The position numbers and the translations under genes are program-made. This document shows, in pieces, positions 25,493-37,200 of a DNA stretch of 64,000 bases. Each line of letters opens with the position of its first letter. Positions within the stretch are counted from its first letter, which is position 1. Source of the DNA: Scortum barcoo (lineage: Eukaryota > Chordata > Actinopteri > Centrarchiformes > Terapontidae); assembly GCA_023238725.1 (NCBI GenBank), contig CM041535.1:526001-590000 (forward strand), given 5' to 3'. The notes under the pieces were generated by a model, which searched no databases, was not told the DNA's origin, and saw nothing but the letters and a program-made list of their open reading frames with translations.

Positions 25493-28400
25493 ATAATGTT
25501 GATTGGTAATCTCTCACCTCCAGAACACTTGCATCCTTCTCTGGGCTGTATTGAGGTTTGGTTCCTTGGTAAACTCTCTGCTCCTTCACATTCAGCATGG
25601 ACAGAAGCTCCAAGCATTGCCGACTTAGAGCTACAAACACACACACAAATAATTTCCATGATGACTACAACATCAGTTTCATTTGCTGACTAAGACCACA
25701 AGATGCAGTTGAAAGTTCTTGAACTTGGTTTAGTCAAAATAGAATAAGGATCAAATGTCATTAGGATTAGGATCATAATAAAATTTGGTGAGTTAACTGC
25801 ACACACTGCCTTCCAGACACTTCACAGATGTAGATTATGTGTGCAGACATGTCACCTCAAAAATGTTCCTATATATTCAGCATTTACCAGAATTTTCCGC
25901 TCGGAGCTGTTGGATCTCACTCTCTGTTTCCTCCAGGTGGTCAGTCAGAGACTTGTTCTCACTCAAAATTCTAATCACAACAATCACAAAAAAATTAAAA
26001 TAGAAGAATAAAATGAAAATTCCAGCAAATATACCACATGACTGTGTGTAGAGCAAATCTCACGTGTTGTATTTCTGCTCCCAGGACTGCTGAGATTTCT
26101 TAATCTGGACCTGGTTGAAGCTGAATTCCCACTGCAATCTGTTCACCTCCTGCAAGAGATGGAAGCAACAGACATTGATTAGAATTTTTTTTTCCTTATT
26201 AATAATCCAATTGTTACCCAACCCAACAATAGATAATGGATGGATGCAGGGCTTGACAGGAACTTTTCTGCTCACCAGCCACTATGGCTGGTTGTTTTGT
26301 TGTTGGGGAAAAAAAATAACATCTTATTTAAATAAAGCTGACTATGGTGTGCTACAGCGGACTAGATTTACAATCCTTTTAAATGTAAATGAACATTGTA
26401 AACATCCAGATCAAGACTACATCAGTATGACAGCACAGCCATCAAATATTTAGCTCTGATAAACTGTGTGTGAATGTATGAAAACATGAAACTGTTTGGG
26501 ACAAAGATGTAAAAAGAGTATCTTCTCACTGCATATGATAAAAGAGGTGGGGTTAAGGGGTGTAGAAGATTAACTGAAAAGATTATTATTATACATCTCA
26601 TCTAGCTTGGGAACACCTCAGGGTCCTGCCTGAGGAGCTGGAATGCTTTGCTGGGGAGAGGGAAGTCTGGAATACCTTGCTTAGCCTGCTGCCCCCACGA
26701 CCTGATTCCAGATAAGTTTCCTAAGAAAATGGATGGATGGATGGATGGATTCTTGCATGTTGTATGAGTTGATGTCATGAATCACTCAACACACCTTCAA
26801 TGTCTATATGACAACTTTGACCATTCTGCTGTTTTTTATTGACTCTTTTGTACGATTTAGTGATGACTAGATTTGGATTATTCAAAGTGTCGTCTTTCCA
26901 GTGTGCTCGATGCGCTTGGGCAGCATTACACATAGGATTGTATGTGTGTGTATGCCGTCTGCAAGTGGCTAGTAAAGGGACTGTGTTACCCACCACTGCC
27001 TGCATTTGGCAGGCAGCTGACAAACATGAGCAAACAAGACTAACCGTAAGAAGATTGGCTACTTTGATTAGGCTTGCCTCGCCTTAGTGCATGCTAGTGG
27101 AGCAGAGCCTAAGCAGGAGTAGAAATCGACAAATACTCTGTTCTGATTGGTTGTTTACATTAGCTTAGCGGGCTCTATTGAGGAAGCTGAAATAATTAAA
27201 TCACGATGCAGATTTGAAAAAGCCTCAATTCATGATTTGTCAGGTCTGTAGGCAAAACCACAAGCAAACAACTTTTAAAATGCTTATTTTGCTTAGCTAT
27301 TTTGCTAAAATGCTTCAATGGAGTTGTATCTGTAGTTGTAGCTGCTCCATCAAAATAACATCATTTTAATTCTGTATAAATATAAAGTAGTATCATAGCT
27401 TGTGTTGCACACTCACAAAACCATCCAGTGCCCCTTAAATAGAAATCTACAAGGTATTGCAGGTAACCATAAAAGTTGGAGAAAGAGCGCACAGGCCCCC
27501 TGCTCTCTGCCTAGGTTTTTCTTTCTTTTCTTTATTTTTTGCTGTGTTCAGGACATTTCTGGGCTTTTGGACATTGGTATGTAGCCTCCAGCCAGTAACA
27601 GCATGTAGGGTGTGAGGGTGGGATTATAGACACGTGGTCGCCAGTTGCCAGGTGATGAGCGTGTGGGACAACCAGAAGTGCGTGCACCCTGAGCTGGGGA
27701 GGAGGGACATACTTCGAATGTTGTGTTAACAAATGGCAAGGACAAATCCTACACATGCATATCGTAACTGACCCTGAATTGAACTTTGTGAAGTTTCTGT
27801 ATCTGGAATACCTCTAACTGTAAAAAGAGTAAAAATAATATAAAAAATAATGTAAAAAATAATGTAAAAATAATGTATACCAACAATCCTTTCCTTTTTG
27901 TCTTGTCTAATGAACAGAAAAAGAACAGTTAGTTCCTGCCTGTTGAGTAGAAACTTGCTGGAGAGTGTTAAAGCAAACAGGACCAAGCCCTTATTTGAGC
28001 AGCTTACACTTAAAGGGTATTACCTTCTCCAGAGCTTTGGCCCTCTCCTCACTTTTGTGCAGCAGACTTTTAGTGTGACTTGTGGCTTTATCAAGAATGG
28101 CCTGAGTGAAAAACAACAATTTTTAGTAACAGGCTGGCAAAACTATGACACTGCAGGTTTTATCTCACTTCAGAAGCTTGTAACTTCCTTCTCTCTTCAG
28201 AGGCAAAGGGGTTTCAGGACTAAGGACTGGTCTTCATGATAAGTCTTACTCTATGTTTGTCACTTTTTGTTTGTAAAACTTTTTAGCAGACTGTATTTAT
28301 AAGAAGTCCTTAAAGTGCTGAGAAAAAAGAATAACATCTGTCTGGTGAAAAGAGCATGTATTAAGTACGATCATGTAATATGATCCAAACCTCAAGAACA

Positions 28401-30527
28401 GCTCGAATTATATATTTCCTTTCTCTCTTCCATAAAGCCGCACATCAGTGAGGCAGTACTATGTTCATTATTATGAATACACACTGCGGTTCATTCTGAC
28501 CCAATGCCTCATACACATTTACTGTTTAAGTAACATTTGTTACAGTGACCCACTGTTTTAGGAAATTACCAATGGTCTGGTGGCTGACTGCTATATACCA
28601 GGTGGGGAAGCAGAAAGTATTGAGAGACAGACTAACACACTGCTGGATTTGTACTTTTCAAGGGATTTGTTAACCATGAAGAAAACATAAAATAACACCA
28701 GACTTTAGTAGTACTTAGGTCGCCCACGAGTACTTCAATATGTGTGTGTTTCTCTACCTTCCCCTGTAAAATTTTCAGAGCTTCATATTTGCCTTCGAGG
28801 TAACGATGGGCCACCTCCAGCTCACAGCACAGCAAATCTATAACCTGTCAACACAGCACAACCATCTGTTACAGTTTGCCCAGCTGGAAGTTATATTGAT
28901 CATTTTTTCTACACTTTTCCTACCTCGGTTGCTTCCTGTAGTCTGTCTTTCAGCTCGTCTTTGGACAGGTCAACTAGGGGACCTGTTGATTCACAAAAAT
29001 TGTACTCGTGTATCAGAGGTCATACAAAATATGCATGTGCTTGTGTTTTCTTGTAGTTTTGTGTTAAGAACTAGTTGGAACTTTATACATTTAAGCGTTT
29101 CTGAATATAACGATACATTAAATTATTTTCATTATGAGAGCCAACTGAAAACATTTCCTAGGTGAAATGTGTTTACAGATTTAACAGCCAGATTTGTAAC
29201 AAAATGTTGTTTGAGTATCTACAGTGATCTAATTACACATTCATTGTGAGCCTTTGAAAATATATTTCTCTTAGCAATCAGAACATATGACTATTGGTAA
29301 TAAAACTGGAAACCAGCTAAAAATTAATTTGCAAACTGACATTTATCTCCCACAGACTACCCCACTCTGCCTAAAAATCATATATGGAGTTTTCTTTGCA
29401 TTCATTAATCAATAAAAACATTGTTGGGAAATAGAATTGAGGGACAGATTGATGAGTTAGTTCATTTCTGTAAGTTCTGTTAGGGGCTGAAATTGTTGCA
29501 TTATTATTACAATAAAGGCTAATCTAACCTAATAATGCAAGATTCACAGTATTTTTATTGGGATTTTTTTTGCACAGAATGTATTTGTAACTTAGCCATA
29601 GAAGCTATAGCATTACAGATACGCTATGTTACATTTTTTGTGCGAAAGACATAGTATAATGCCTTTGCAGCAATGTAAATCACATCTTGGGAGCTGAACA
29701 TTATGTCTAGATAAAAATGACATAGTTCAGATATGTTAGTCATCCAGATAGCTACAATGACAGAGCAAAGTTGTCACTCAATGATATGATATGATAATAT
29801 GAATCATATGTTTAATCACTATGGTTGGAAGTGCTGAAGAGGGTGTCTGAATAAACCTTCAGCCACAACAGATTAATAAACTTACAGGACACAAAATATT
29901 ATTGGGATGCATCCGAAAGGTTTGCACTATTCATAATAACAACCATGCAAACAGTTGTGCTTGTGTGACCTGGTAAATGTATGCAATGCAATATTCACTC
30001 TCTTTTAGCTCTGGTTTGGTCTTTAGTAACTCCTGTGAAAAATATGTTTCTTTAGCTGCTAAATGCTGCTAAATTCCTTAAATAGCTACAACTTCAGAAT
30101 ACTGTGTATTCTTTTATTGACAAATGCTTGTTTTGATTCATATGAAATGAAATATAATGTGATGTCTGATATTTTAATTGCAGGTAAAATGAGAGAATTT
30201 ATTGATTGTCTTTATGATTCAATTCTTGTTCACTCTTTTGTAACAGTAAAGGGTCAGTTCACAGACATTCTTACTGGAGTGTGGCAGCTTCCAGCGGGCT
30301 CTAAGCTCCATTCCTGTCGTTTTCAGTCCAGGGATCCAGGCTGCCTGTCCTGCCTGGGTGCTGCACCTACGCCGCTCTGCTCCGGGCAGCAGGGTCTCTG
30401 TGACACTAGCAACACTTTGGCTCTTCTTCCCTGTCGAGCTGGGTGCTGCTCTGACTCCCATCCCATCACCCAGGTCTCCATCTACCATGTCATCCTCCAG
30501 GCTGCAAGACTCACTGACCTCCTGCAT
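15700..30527 (-). CDS. ccdc125: CCDC125, coiled-coil domain protein 125 (11 coding exons)
   Basis: Exons, 5' to 3' on the minus strand: 30527-30275, 28982-28924, 28844-28758, 28101-28024, 26149-26064, 25970-25888, 25630-25518, 24621-24517, 21502-21352, 18737-18622, 15918-15700. Phases agree at every junction, giving about 449 residues (human 511). Human-like blocks are EDDMVDGDLGDGMG near the N-terminus, AILDKATSHT, a Cys cluster LAVLGACQCLG...CPCSR at about residues 254-273, VADAFRIAFEQQL, and LLNDKEEALAHQRKVSIMLA near the end. The Glu/Gln/Leu-rich middle suits a coiled coil. The family is reported to affect cell migration through Rho-type GTPases; that is literature knowledge and is not visible here. 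The start is the ATG that opens the 30527 exon, because the likely upstream exon has no usable in-frame ATG. The C-terminus is shorter than in human. The intron after 21352 has a GC donor. The identity is firm; the exact start is less so. Confidence 0.9.
16215..16520. repeat. Dispersed repeat (AGGGCTCGAGCAC type)
   Basis: The sequence starts TTAGGGCTCGAGCACTTAAG and continues with the GGCAAACTGGCTCCATAGC block found in many fish genomes. I recognise the pattern but could not find both ends. Confidence 0.4.
16814..18080. mobile_element. hAT-like non-autonomous transposon with 8-bp target duplication
   Basis: The left end CAGGGGTGTCAAACTCA and the inverted right end CACAGGTGTCAAACTCA match at 15 of 17 positions. 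The flanks are CCTTAAAG at 16806-16813 and again at 18081-18088, a perfect 8-bp duplication typical of hAT elements. The 1267-bp body has no transposase frame that I recognise. One frame at 17532-17885 contains a short internal repeat (GAGAGGAGCGG, twice) but no known domain. The element lies in the last intron of CCDC125. Confidence 0.85.
19180..20510 (+). mobile_element. L2-like LINE, RT C-terminal half and 3' end, split by MITE copy 1
   Basis: LYMLPLGHNIHSHGISF precedes the MITE and HCYGSDTQIYL (a changed Y-A-D-D box) follows it. Downstream are a LPARRLKRS-type region, a decayed tail and a 3' end that resembles teleost L2 (GAAGCACTTTGTAACATTGG ... CAATAAAGATGA near 20450-20490). It lies in the CCDC125 intron that has the GC donor. 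Confidence 0.75.
19270..19721. mobile_element. MITE copy 1 (3-bp TSD) nested in an L2-like LINE
   Basis: The ends are TGGCCCTTTTCCACTAGTA and its inverse, followed inward by GTACCTACTCGGCTCG-type subterminal repeats and TCGAG tandem repeats. The flanks are TTT (19267-19269 and 19722-19724). Removing the element plus one TTT rejoins an L2-type reverse-transcriptase frame (HGISF | HCYGSDTQIYL). The interior holds an ATGGAGGCCACCAGACAAAG segment shared with copy 3. The last base is T instead of A. Confidence 0.85.
22150..23420 (-). mobile_element. Ty3/Gypsy-type LTR retrotransposon relic (protease and RT remnants)
   Basis: On the minus strand, remnants of the pol order protease then reverse transcriptase can be read in several frames. 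They include a protease-side GYPWL-type block (near 23090), an RT finger/palm region near 22450-22720, and an RT/RNase H connection with a SFLGY-like motif near 22240. Many stops and frameshifts are present and no paired LTR was found. It is not functional. The large plus-strand frame across 23074-23415 is an antisense shadow. Confidence 0.7.
24636..24658. repeat. (GAT)n microsatellite
   Basis: GATGAT tandem run just upstream of the CCDC125 exon at 24621-24517. Confidence 0.9.
25461..25490. repeat. (CT)15 microsatellite
   Basis: Fifteen CT units, 28 bp past the end of the CCDC125 exon 25630-25518. Confidence 0.95.
26580..26751 (+). mobile_element. LINE 3' end with (ATGG)n tail
   Basis: GGAAGTCTGGAATACC, CTGCTGCCCCCACGACC and the terminal (ATGG)n match the 3' end of the 55755-58073 element in inverse orientation. 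It is heavily 5' truncated and lies in a CCDC125 intron. Confidence 0.7.
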
Positions 30528-30734
30528 CTGCACCAGGTCAAACCTTACATTACATTCACCACAGTATGGATGTGCTGAACTTGCCAAACCACATATTTAT
30601 TCGTTTAAATGTTGCATGGCTAACCCAGAACACAAAAAAAAAATTCCTACCTACCTACCTACCTCTAGTGTTATTCCATGAGATAATAAACAGACAGGTA
30701 ACAAATTAAAGGAAAAACCAACACAATATTTCTT

Positions 30735-30900
30735 AGTAAGTTGTTGGTCCACCACATCCCTCCAGAACAGCTTCACTTGTCATTGATTCTCCACGTGTCT
30801 GAACTCTCCTGGAGGGATGAACACCATTCTTAAGAAGGTATTCCCTCATTTGGTGTTTTGATGGTGGTGGTGGAGAGCTCTGTCTAACACATCACTCCAA
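30735..30900 (-). mobile_element. Tc1/mariner transposase C-terminal relic (same family as 14780)
   Basis: The stretch is the inverse complement of the 14780-14970 relic (TTCCCTCATTTGGTGTTTTG, CACCATTCTTAAGAAGG). It lies in CCDC125 intron 1, directly before an L2 fragment. Confidence 0.6.
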
Positions 30901-30925
30901 AATCTTCTGAGATTTTTTCCAGGCC

Positions 30926-31290
30926 TCTCCAAACCTCTCTGACATTCTTCTGCTGAAGGTGTTCCTCCACCTTCTTCCTGTAGCTCTCCTTACAATTCCT
31001 TGTGCTGGAGTTCCCTCTGAACCCTCCACAGCTCTTTTCTATCCCCAGATCTGAAAGCCCTCTTCTTTTTGTTCAGTAGGGCCTTCAGCTTTGGAGTCAC
31101 CCAAGGTTTGTTGTTATAGAAACACTGTACCTTCCTGGTTGGCACATTGATCTCTACACAGAAGCTTATGTAGTCTGTGATGCAGTGAGTCAAACTGTCC
31201 ATGTCCTCACCGTGATGCCCGCAGAGCAATCCCAGTCAGTTGTCTCAAAGCAGTCCCTCAGAGTCTCACTAGACTCTTCAGACCACCTCC
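30926..31290 (-). mobile_element. L2-like LINE, region between EN and RT
   Basis: The minus-strand frame at 31229-30990 reads HHGEDMDSLTHCITDYISFC, VPTRKVQCFYNNKPWVTPKL, ALLNKKKRAFRSGDRKEL. It matches the linker of the same LINE type as the fragment at the window's right end. It is truncated on both sides and lies in CCDC125 intron 1. Confidence 0.75.
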
Positions 31291-31406
31291 TCACACACCT
31301 TTTTTGTAGAAAGCTATTTATTCACCACAGGTGTGTAAGCTGGCAGCAGATGGACCAGGTTGTGACCTGAGTGACCAGGCAGGGGGAGGAGTGAGCAAGT
31401 GTATGG

Positions 31407-31426
31407 TGGCCCTTTTCCACTAGTAC
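31407..31426. mobile_element. MITE fragment (left TIR only)
   Basis: TGGCCCTTTTCCACTAGTAC matches the left TIR of the complete copies; the similarity stops right after it. Confidence 0.6.
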
Positions 31427-32797
31427 ACGGGTGTTCCATGTCTGTAGCTGGGACTCTACAGTGTGAGTGTGCTTACAGGCAGCTGCAGCATCGGCAGGAG
31501 CGGTGTGTACACACTTATCGCGGTAACGTGCAAAACTCCCTCAGCAGGTAATATGGCCAAATGCTAACAGTTAGCAGTTCACTGTCTTTCGTTCAGCACT
31601 ATTGTTTTACACTAATGTGTCCATGGCTGCACCATCTCTCATTCACAAACATTACGATTCCCCGCCCTTCTTCTTACCACTCTCCTTCACTTTCCTGTCT
31701 GCTGTCACAAGTTGAAAGCTGTCCAGAGTTACCAGTGAGTCCTTAGAAAGTTTATAGGATAAAGGTGATAACTGAGAAAAGATTTGTACTGAATGCTCAA
31801 GCATTCAGTTTTTTCCTTTAATTTGTTGTGCATTTGTAAATCACCAGGTACAAGGAAATTTAACCTGTAAGATACCATTTATACCGTAGCTACCCCTTAA
31901 ATATCCCCAGTAGGAAGGTGTGGATAGGACTGCTTGCTGGATTTTTTTATATAGTTCATTCGTTAATATATCAGTGTGATAAAAAATCCAAAAATCCTCA
32001 AAGTCCTCATACTGTTACTAAATTTTTGGGGGCCAAAAAGCCTTCAAAGATTAACCCATCCCAGCCTGGTTTATATTAAATAGGTATTTACTTTGCTGCA
32101 TTAGCCCAAAACAGTCATTATTGTCTGTCTGTTTTATCTATGAACAGTGTCTTCATGGTCTGGGACACTATGGATTAGGTCATTACCTACAAGAACTAAT
32201 GTATTGCTGGGTCCTAGCCCTAACCCTGAACTACACACTGAAACTTGTGCACGATTAACCAGAGCTGTCAGCTGGTTATTAAGATGAAGCATCAGAAGAA
32301 CAAGTTTACATGGATGAGAAGTTCACATGTGAACTGTTCAGTAGTGTGTGTTGTATATAAATGCTAAATATGTTTATTGATTAGATGACATTAGATTTAA
32401 AGCATTTACAAACTCTCTCTTCTTGGGTATGACTGTAAAAGTCCCGTTTGATATTTGACACTGAATGGTCCAATTATTCATTTAGCATATGTGTGAAAAG
32501 TCAGAGTTTGACATGATAAGAGGCTTGTCCTGATGACTGTCACATGTCTATCACATAGTCTGCTATAGGATACAGTGTAAAGCTGTGCTCCAGTGTATGC
32601 ATTAAGCAAAGTCTTATTTGAACTTCATCATCATTTCAACATTTGATTTCAGTTTGATCATCTGGCTCCGTGCTCCTGTTGACAGAGATTCATACAGAGA
32701 AAACCTGCCAGTGTTTACACACGGACGTGGTAGATTCTCTTGTACAGTGCATTTTCTTTTTCTTCATGATTGGTTTTTAGGAATGACTTACTCATAC

Positions 32798-32990
32798 CTT
32801 AACTTTGAAGCAGTCAACGCTTTCTTCCTCGGTGCTGCCCGGCGTCCTTCCACACTCCGTGTAGTGAAGTCTGTCAGTCACAGACACAAAGAGTGTCTGT
32901 GTGTCTGTGTGAGAGACTCCAGCTGCAGTCTGAACGTCTCCTGCTGTCAGTTCATCAACTGTTTCCGGTTATCGCTTTCAAAATAAACTC
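32798..32990 (-). other. ccdc125: Probable non-coding first exon and promoter side of CCDC125
   Basis: On the minus strand a good donor (AAG|GTATGAG) ends an exon-like stretch at 32798. The only ATG in the stretch is followed almost at once by a stop, so it would be 5' UTR spliced to the exon at 30527. The upstream edge is a guess. RAD17 ends only about 1 kb further upstream. Confidence 0.4.
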
Positions 32991-34019
32991 CGTTCATGTT
33001 TTAAATAGAAAAAAACAACCACAGCACAGGAAATAACCAGCTTAAGAACTTCATTAGAAATGAACACCAAACAGTGACACACTAAACTGAAGCATCCACA
33101 GAAAAACTGTGTGTGTGTGTTTTTACAGTGACACTTTTCTGCCTTATTCAACAATATTTTATTTCTGGTCAAACATTCCAAAGTGTAATATTTCTTCATA
33201 AATTCATATGATCATCATTGGTTGGATTTAAGTTGAAAGTAGTTTGGTGAGCTCAACTGCAGACAGGGAGTCACCAAGGGGAATATTTAAAGGAGCTTCT
33301 TGTGAAACTGTTGAGTAAATATTGAATGAATGGGTGTGTGAGGCCAGAGTGTATGAACAAGATGGTGTTTAAGTACATTCCCATGATCAGCTTTCCACAC
33401 ATTATTTTTATTAACATCCTTATTTACATATAAACAATGTATTCCTTATTTTCCACAATAGGAAATAATCACTGGGCTTGTTCCTGGACAGTTGTCCTTC
33501 ACAGGTTAATCTAGACTTAACAGCAACACAGCAAAACAAACAAGTGTTGAACATACATTTAAGACAAATAAATACACACAACATTTCAAATGGTGGAACT
33601 GAACTGTTAAGCATCACATCGCTGTGTCAAGCTACAGAGTCACATTCAATCCAGGTTCTACAGGACAAGCTTGTTTGAAAAATGACATCTTTTGCATATG
33701 ACACCAAAGGAAGCAAAAATACTGGTAATACCAGAACTCAGATCACATCAAACATACCAAGCCTCCTAAGGTAAGGCCACATGAAAATTTGTTTGAATTC
33801 TGGGATGTGATAGAATGAGGGGTATTATAAAGTAAGTATAACTGTTGAGTATAACAGTAACAATATGTTTTTCCTCATATCAAAAACAGGGCTCAGAAGT
33901 TACTTTGTTATTTCACCTGGCTGTCATCTTCCCCCATTGTAACCCAAAACTCAGTAAAACAGATGATCATGAAACAGTGTCACAGTACGAGTCAGCAGAG
34001 GATGTATGACAGAGCTGTG
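32991..34019. other. CCDC125-RAD17 spacer and probable RAD17 3' UTR
   Basis: About 1 kb lies between the inferred CCDC125 first exon and the RAD17 stop. Several minus-strand AATAAA-type signals are possible (for example near 33150-33170 and 33410). No separate gene is seen. Confidence 0.4.
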
Positions 34020-34212
34020 TTAATCACTGGTATATTCCTCTATAATAAGGTCCTCTTCCAAAAAAACTTGGCTTGAAATAGGTTGGGGCTGACTGACAGT
34101 TAGACTATCCTCATCCCCACCCTGACCTTCCTCATTTCCCTTCCCTTGTTCCTCCTCACTGTCGATCTCCAACTGGCCTGGCTCTTTGTCTGTCAGAGCC
34201 TCCAGTTTTAAT

Positions 34213-34246
<34 letters not shown>

Positions 34247-37200
34247 AGAGAATTAAAAACTGATTAGAAATGTAAAACCTAATGTAATGTCAATGTAAAA
34301 TACAGTTTACACCATTGCCATGTAAAAAGTACCTGTTTAAAACAGAATAATGAACGTATGTTATCAAGACACCTCAACATCATTCTAAATCTGTGCTCAA
34401 GGTAATGCATGTTAAAATAGGTAGGTTTGGTCCTACCAAGAGGTCCAGGAAACACAATGAAACCACTGGTTCCCTAACCAAAGAAAATAAATACATTTGC
34501 TTTTAAGGATACTTGATGTTCATTCTAGACCTTGGAAACAGCAGCTTGACAAAATAATTTCAACTTAGTTCTTCTACACTACAGGTCAAAAGTTTGGACA
34601 CACCTTCTCATTTAATGGTTTTTCTTTATTTTTTATTATTTTCTACATTGTAGATTAATACTGAAGACATCAAAACAATGAAAGAACACATATGGAATTA
34701 TATAGTAAAGAAAAAAGTGTTAAACAAACCAGAATATGTTTTATATTTTAGATTCTTCAAAGTAGCCACCTTTTGATTTGATGACAGCTTTGCACACTCT
34801 TCATGAGGTGGTCACCTGGACTGGTTTTTCAGTTAACAGGTGTGCCTTTCCAAGGGTTCATTTGTGGAATTTCTTGCCTTCTTAACTGTGTTTGAGACTG
34901 TCAAATCAAAAGGTGGCTACTCTGAAATGTACATCGCATGGTACATGGTGGTCATAATCGGCACCACTGTGCCTCTCAGAGCTACTTAAACAAGACTGAT
35001 CGGTTTGACAAACATGAACTTTCACACTGATCAGTCTGTAACTAGCAAAACAAGCAACTAGCAAGTAATTCTATCCAGTGGCAGGCAGGTATTTGCAGCA
35101 CTGCATAGCATGCAGAATACATTGTTATTTATTTGCATATTTAAATCAGTGGATAACTAGTGGTTCCACAAAGTAAAATCAGTTATCCGGTCTGAGTTTT
35201 CCCATCAGGTGGAGCTATTTCCTCTGAGAGAAACTAAATACAAGTTCTCTTACAGTGTTCAAAGTCTTTCACTCACTAATTTTCTTCATTTGATAACATG
35301 TATTCATTTATTTAAAACACTGAAAAAAGTCAAGTATAGCAGAGTCTTACAAAGAATCTGAGGAGATATAGTATTGAAATGATGTGTTTTAAAAAAAAAA
35401 ACAACAATAGAAATGAAAATAAATAATCTATAAGTTTGTCCACACAACAAAAACCCTGAAAAGAGTTCTGACTATTTTAGTCACTGAAATGAAATATTCC
35501 TGGTTAACGCAAATATTGTGGATTTGTGACATTCCAGGTTTGAATCCACTTAAGATCCTTTACTGTGTCATTTCTCTCTCTTCATATCTTCCACTATTTG
35601 CTATCTAACACAATTTAAAAATGTGTGCTGTACCTGCTGGGGAACCTCCTCAGTGACATCTGACCCACATCCTGGATAAAAGTTATCTGACCTGGGAAAC
35701 ACATAATATATCATTTATGAATGAATCCTCTTTTTCAACTTTATCAACAGATATACTGCTTCAAATGAGTTAACAAAGCTCTGCTCATTATGGGGAGATG
35801 CTAGGTTATCACAGCAAAAAGGATTACTGTACATATTCTGTATTGTATTTTATTTCTATTGTGTTCTCTGTATCAGACCAACTGTAACACCAAATTTGGG
35901 ATAAAGGAGTCAGGAGTCTTCTTTAGCAACAAATTGAGTGAAAGCACCACAGCACAGCAGTTTGGCAGCTTAGCACAGCACAGCACAGCACAGCCAGCCA
36001 GCCAGCCAGCTAAACTGTGCTAATAGTTGTGGCATACTACTGCGGCTGAAAAATCTAAACCAGTAGACTAAAGCTACGATATGGCAGCTTTGAATTTAGA
36101 AGTAGATGCTCATCATTGATTACACCAGTTCCCAAAACCTTTCAAAATCTGTACTGCAGTACAATGCTGTACTTTGAAGTATATGCAGTATTGTGTGTGT
36201 GTATTACCTTGGTTCTTCATAGGGTTGGTGAGTTTGGCCAGGTATGGCAGCAGCTCCGTCTGCAGGCTGACTGGTGTCAGACAGAAGCTCCTGAACAGGG
36301 CCTGGGCGACCAGGCAGTTCTCCCAGTGCTAACAGGAAATGCATCTGTGTTATTTCAGACTGTCACTAAATTTAAAAATTTAAAATCTACTTCTACAGGG
36401 TACACTTGAGACATATTAGAAGAAGCTGAATACTGTCCACTGAATCTAGTGTTTCATTCATAATCCAACTAACTTTCTGATTTGGAAAACATATTTTTTT
36501 AGCATGTTGTTAGTAAGGGTGATTTCACCACTCTATTAAAAACTAATGTCTTTGTTGTTTTGGCTTGATCCGCCTGCTTTTTGAACCAAAAATGTGGTCA
36601 TTTATTTGCTTTTAGAAATAAATGACAAGAAAGAGATGCAGCATAGCTTTAAACCACAGTCAAGCTAAGCTGGGCCTGTTCTTACCTAATGAGCCTTACC
36701 TTCTTGTTGACAGCCAGCCAGTAGGGTTTGTGTAGAGGTCTGAAGCCAACAGAAACTTGTCTAGAATTGGAGTGAAGGAGGCCCCTGGTGGCCACTGAAG
36801 ACCCATAATCCTTCATGGTGCTGCGACACTGAAAACAACACAGACCTTTATACAGACAATACTTCTTAATGTTAACAGCTACACTACACAGCACAAAGGA
36901 CTGCTGTTGTTGCAAAGTCTGATAAGCCTTAAAGCTCCTGGATGTTGAGTATTTATACAACATTGGCTCTCCTGGTGTTGTTTTATCCTCACAATAGTGG
37001 TGTCAATGTGAAAGCAACTGCTTGTATGTCAACAACAGGAACACTTAAGTTCAGATTCTATTGATCAAAGCATTGAAATTAGTTTTTAGCAACAGGGAAA
37101 GACTGACCGTCCAATCTGCAGTGAGGAGGTCAGCATCAGACAGATAACTGCTGGCCCGCTCTACATCTTCCACCTCAGAGAAGAAGTCCAGGTAGTTCTG

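Noticed and set aside
30063..30578. 171-codon plus-strand frame
   Set aside because: Its right half is the antisense of the first coding exon of CCDC125.
30219..30587. Upstream ATG (30587) as CCDC125 start
   Set aside because: A strong acceptor (GGTGCAG) lies before 30527, so the 20 codons upstream are more likely intron. Transcript data could overturn this.
30645..30665. (TACC)n as a LINE tail
   Set aside because: No LINE 3' end lies directly beside it; treated as a short simple repeat.
35940..36012. CRISPR-like or regulatory array
   Set aside because: Short perfect tandem pentamers/tetramers without spacers; a simple repeat in a eukaryotic intron.
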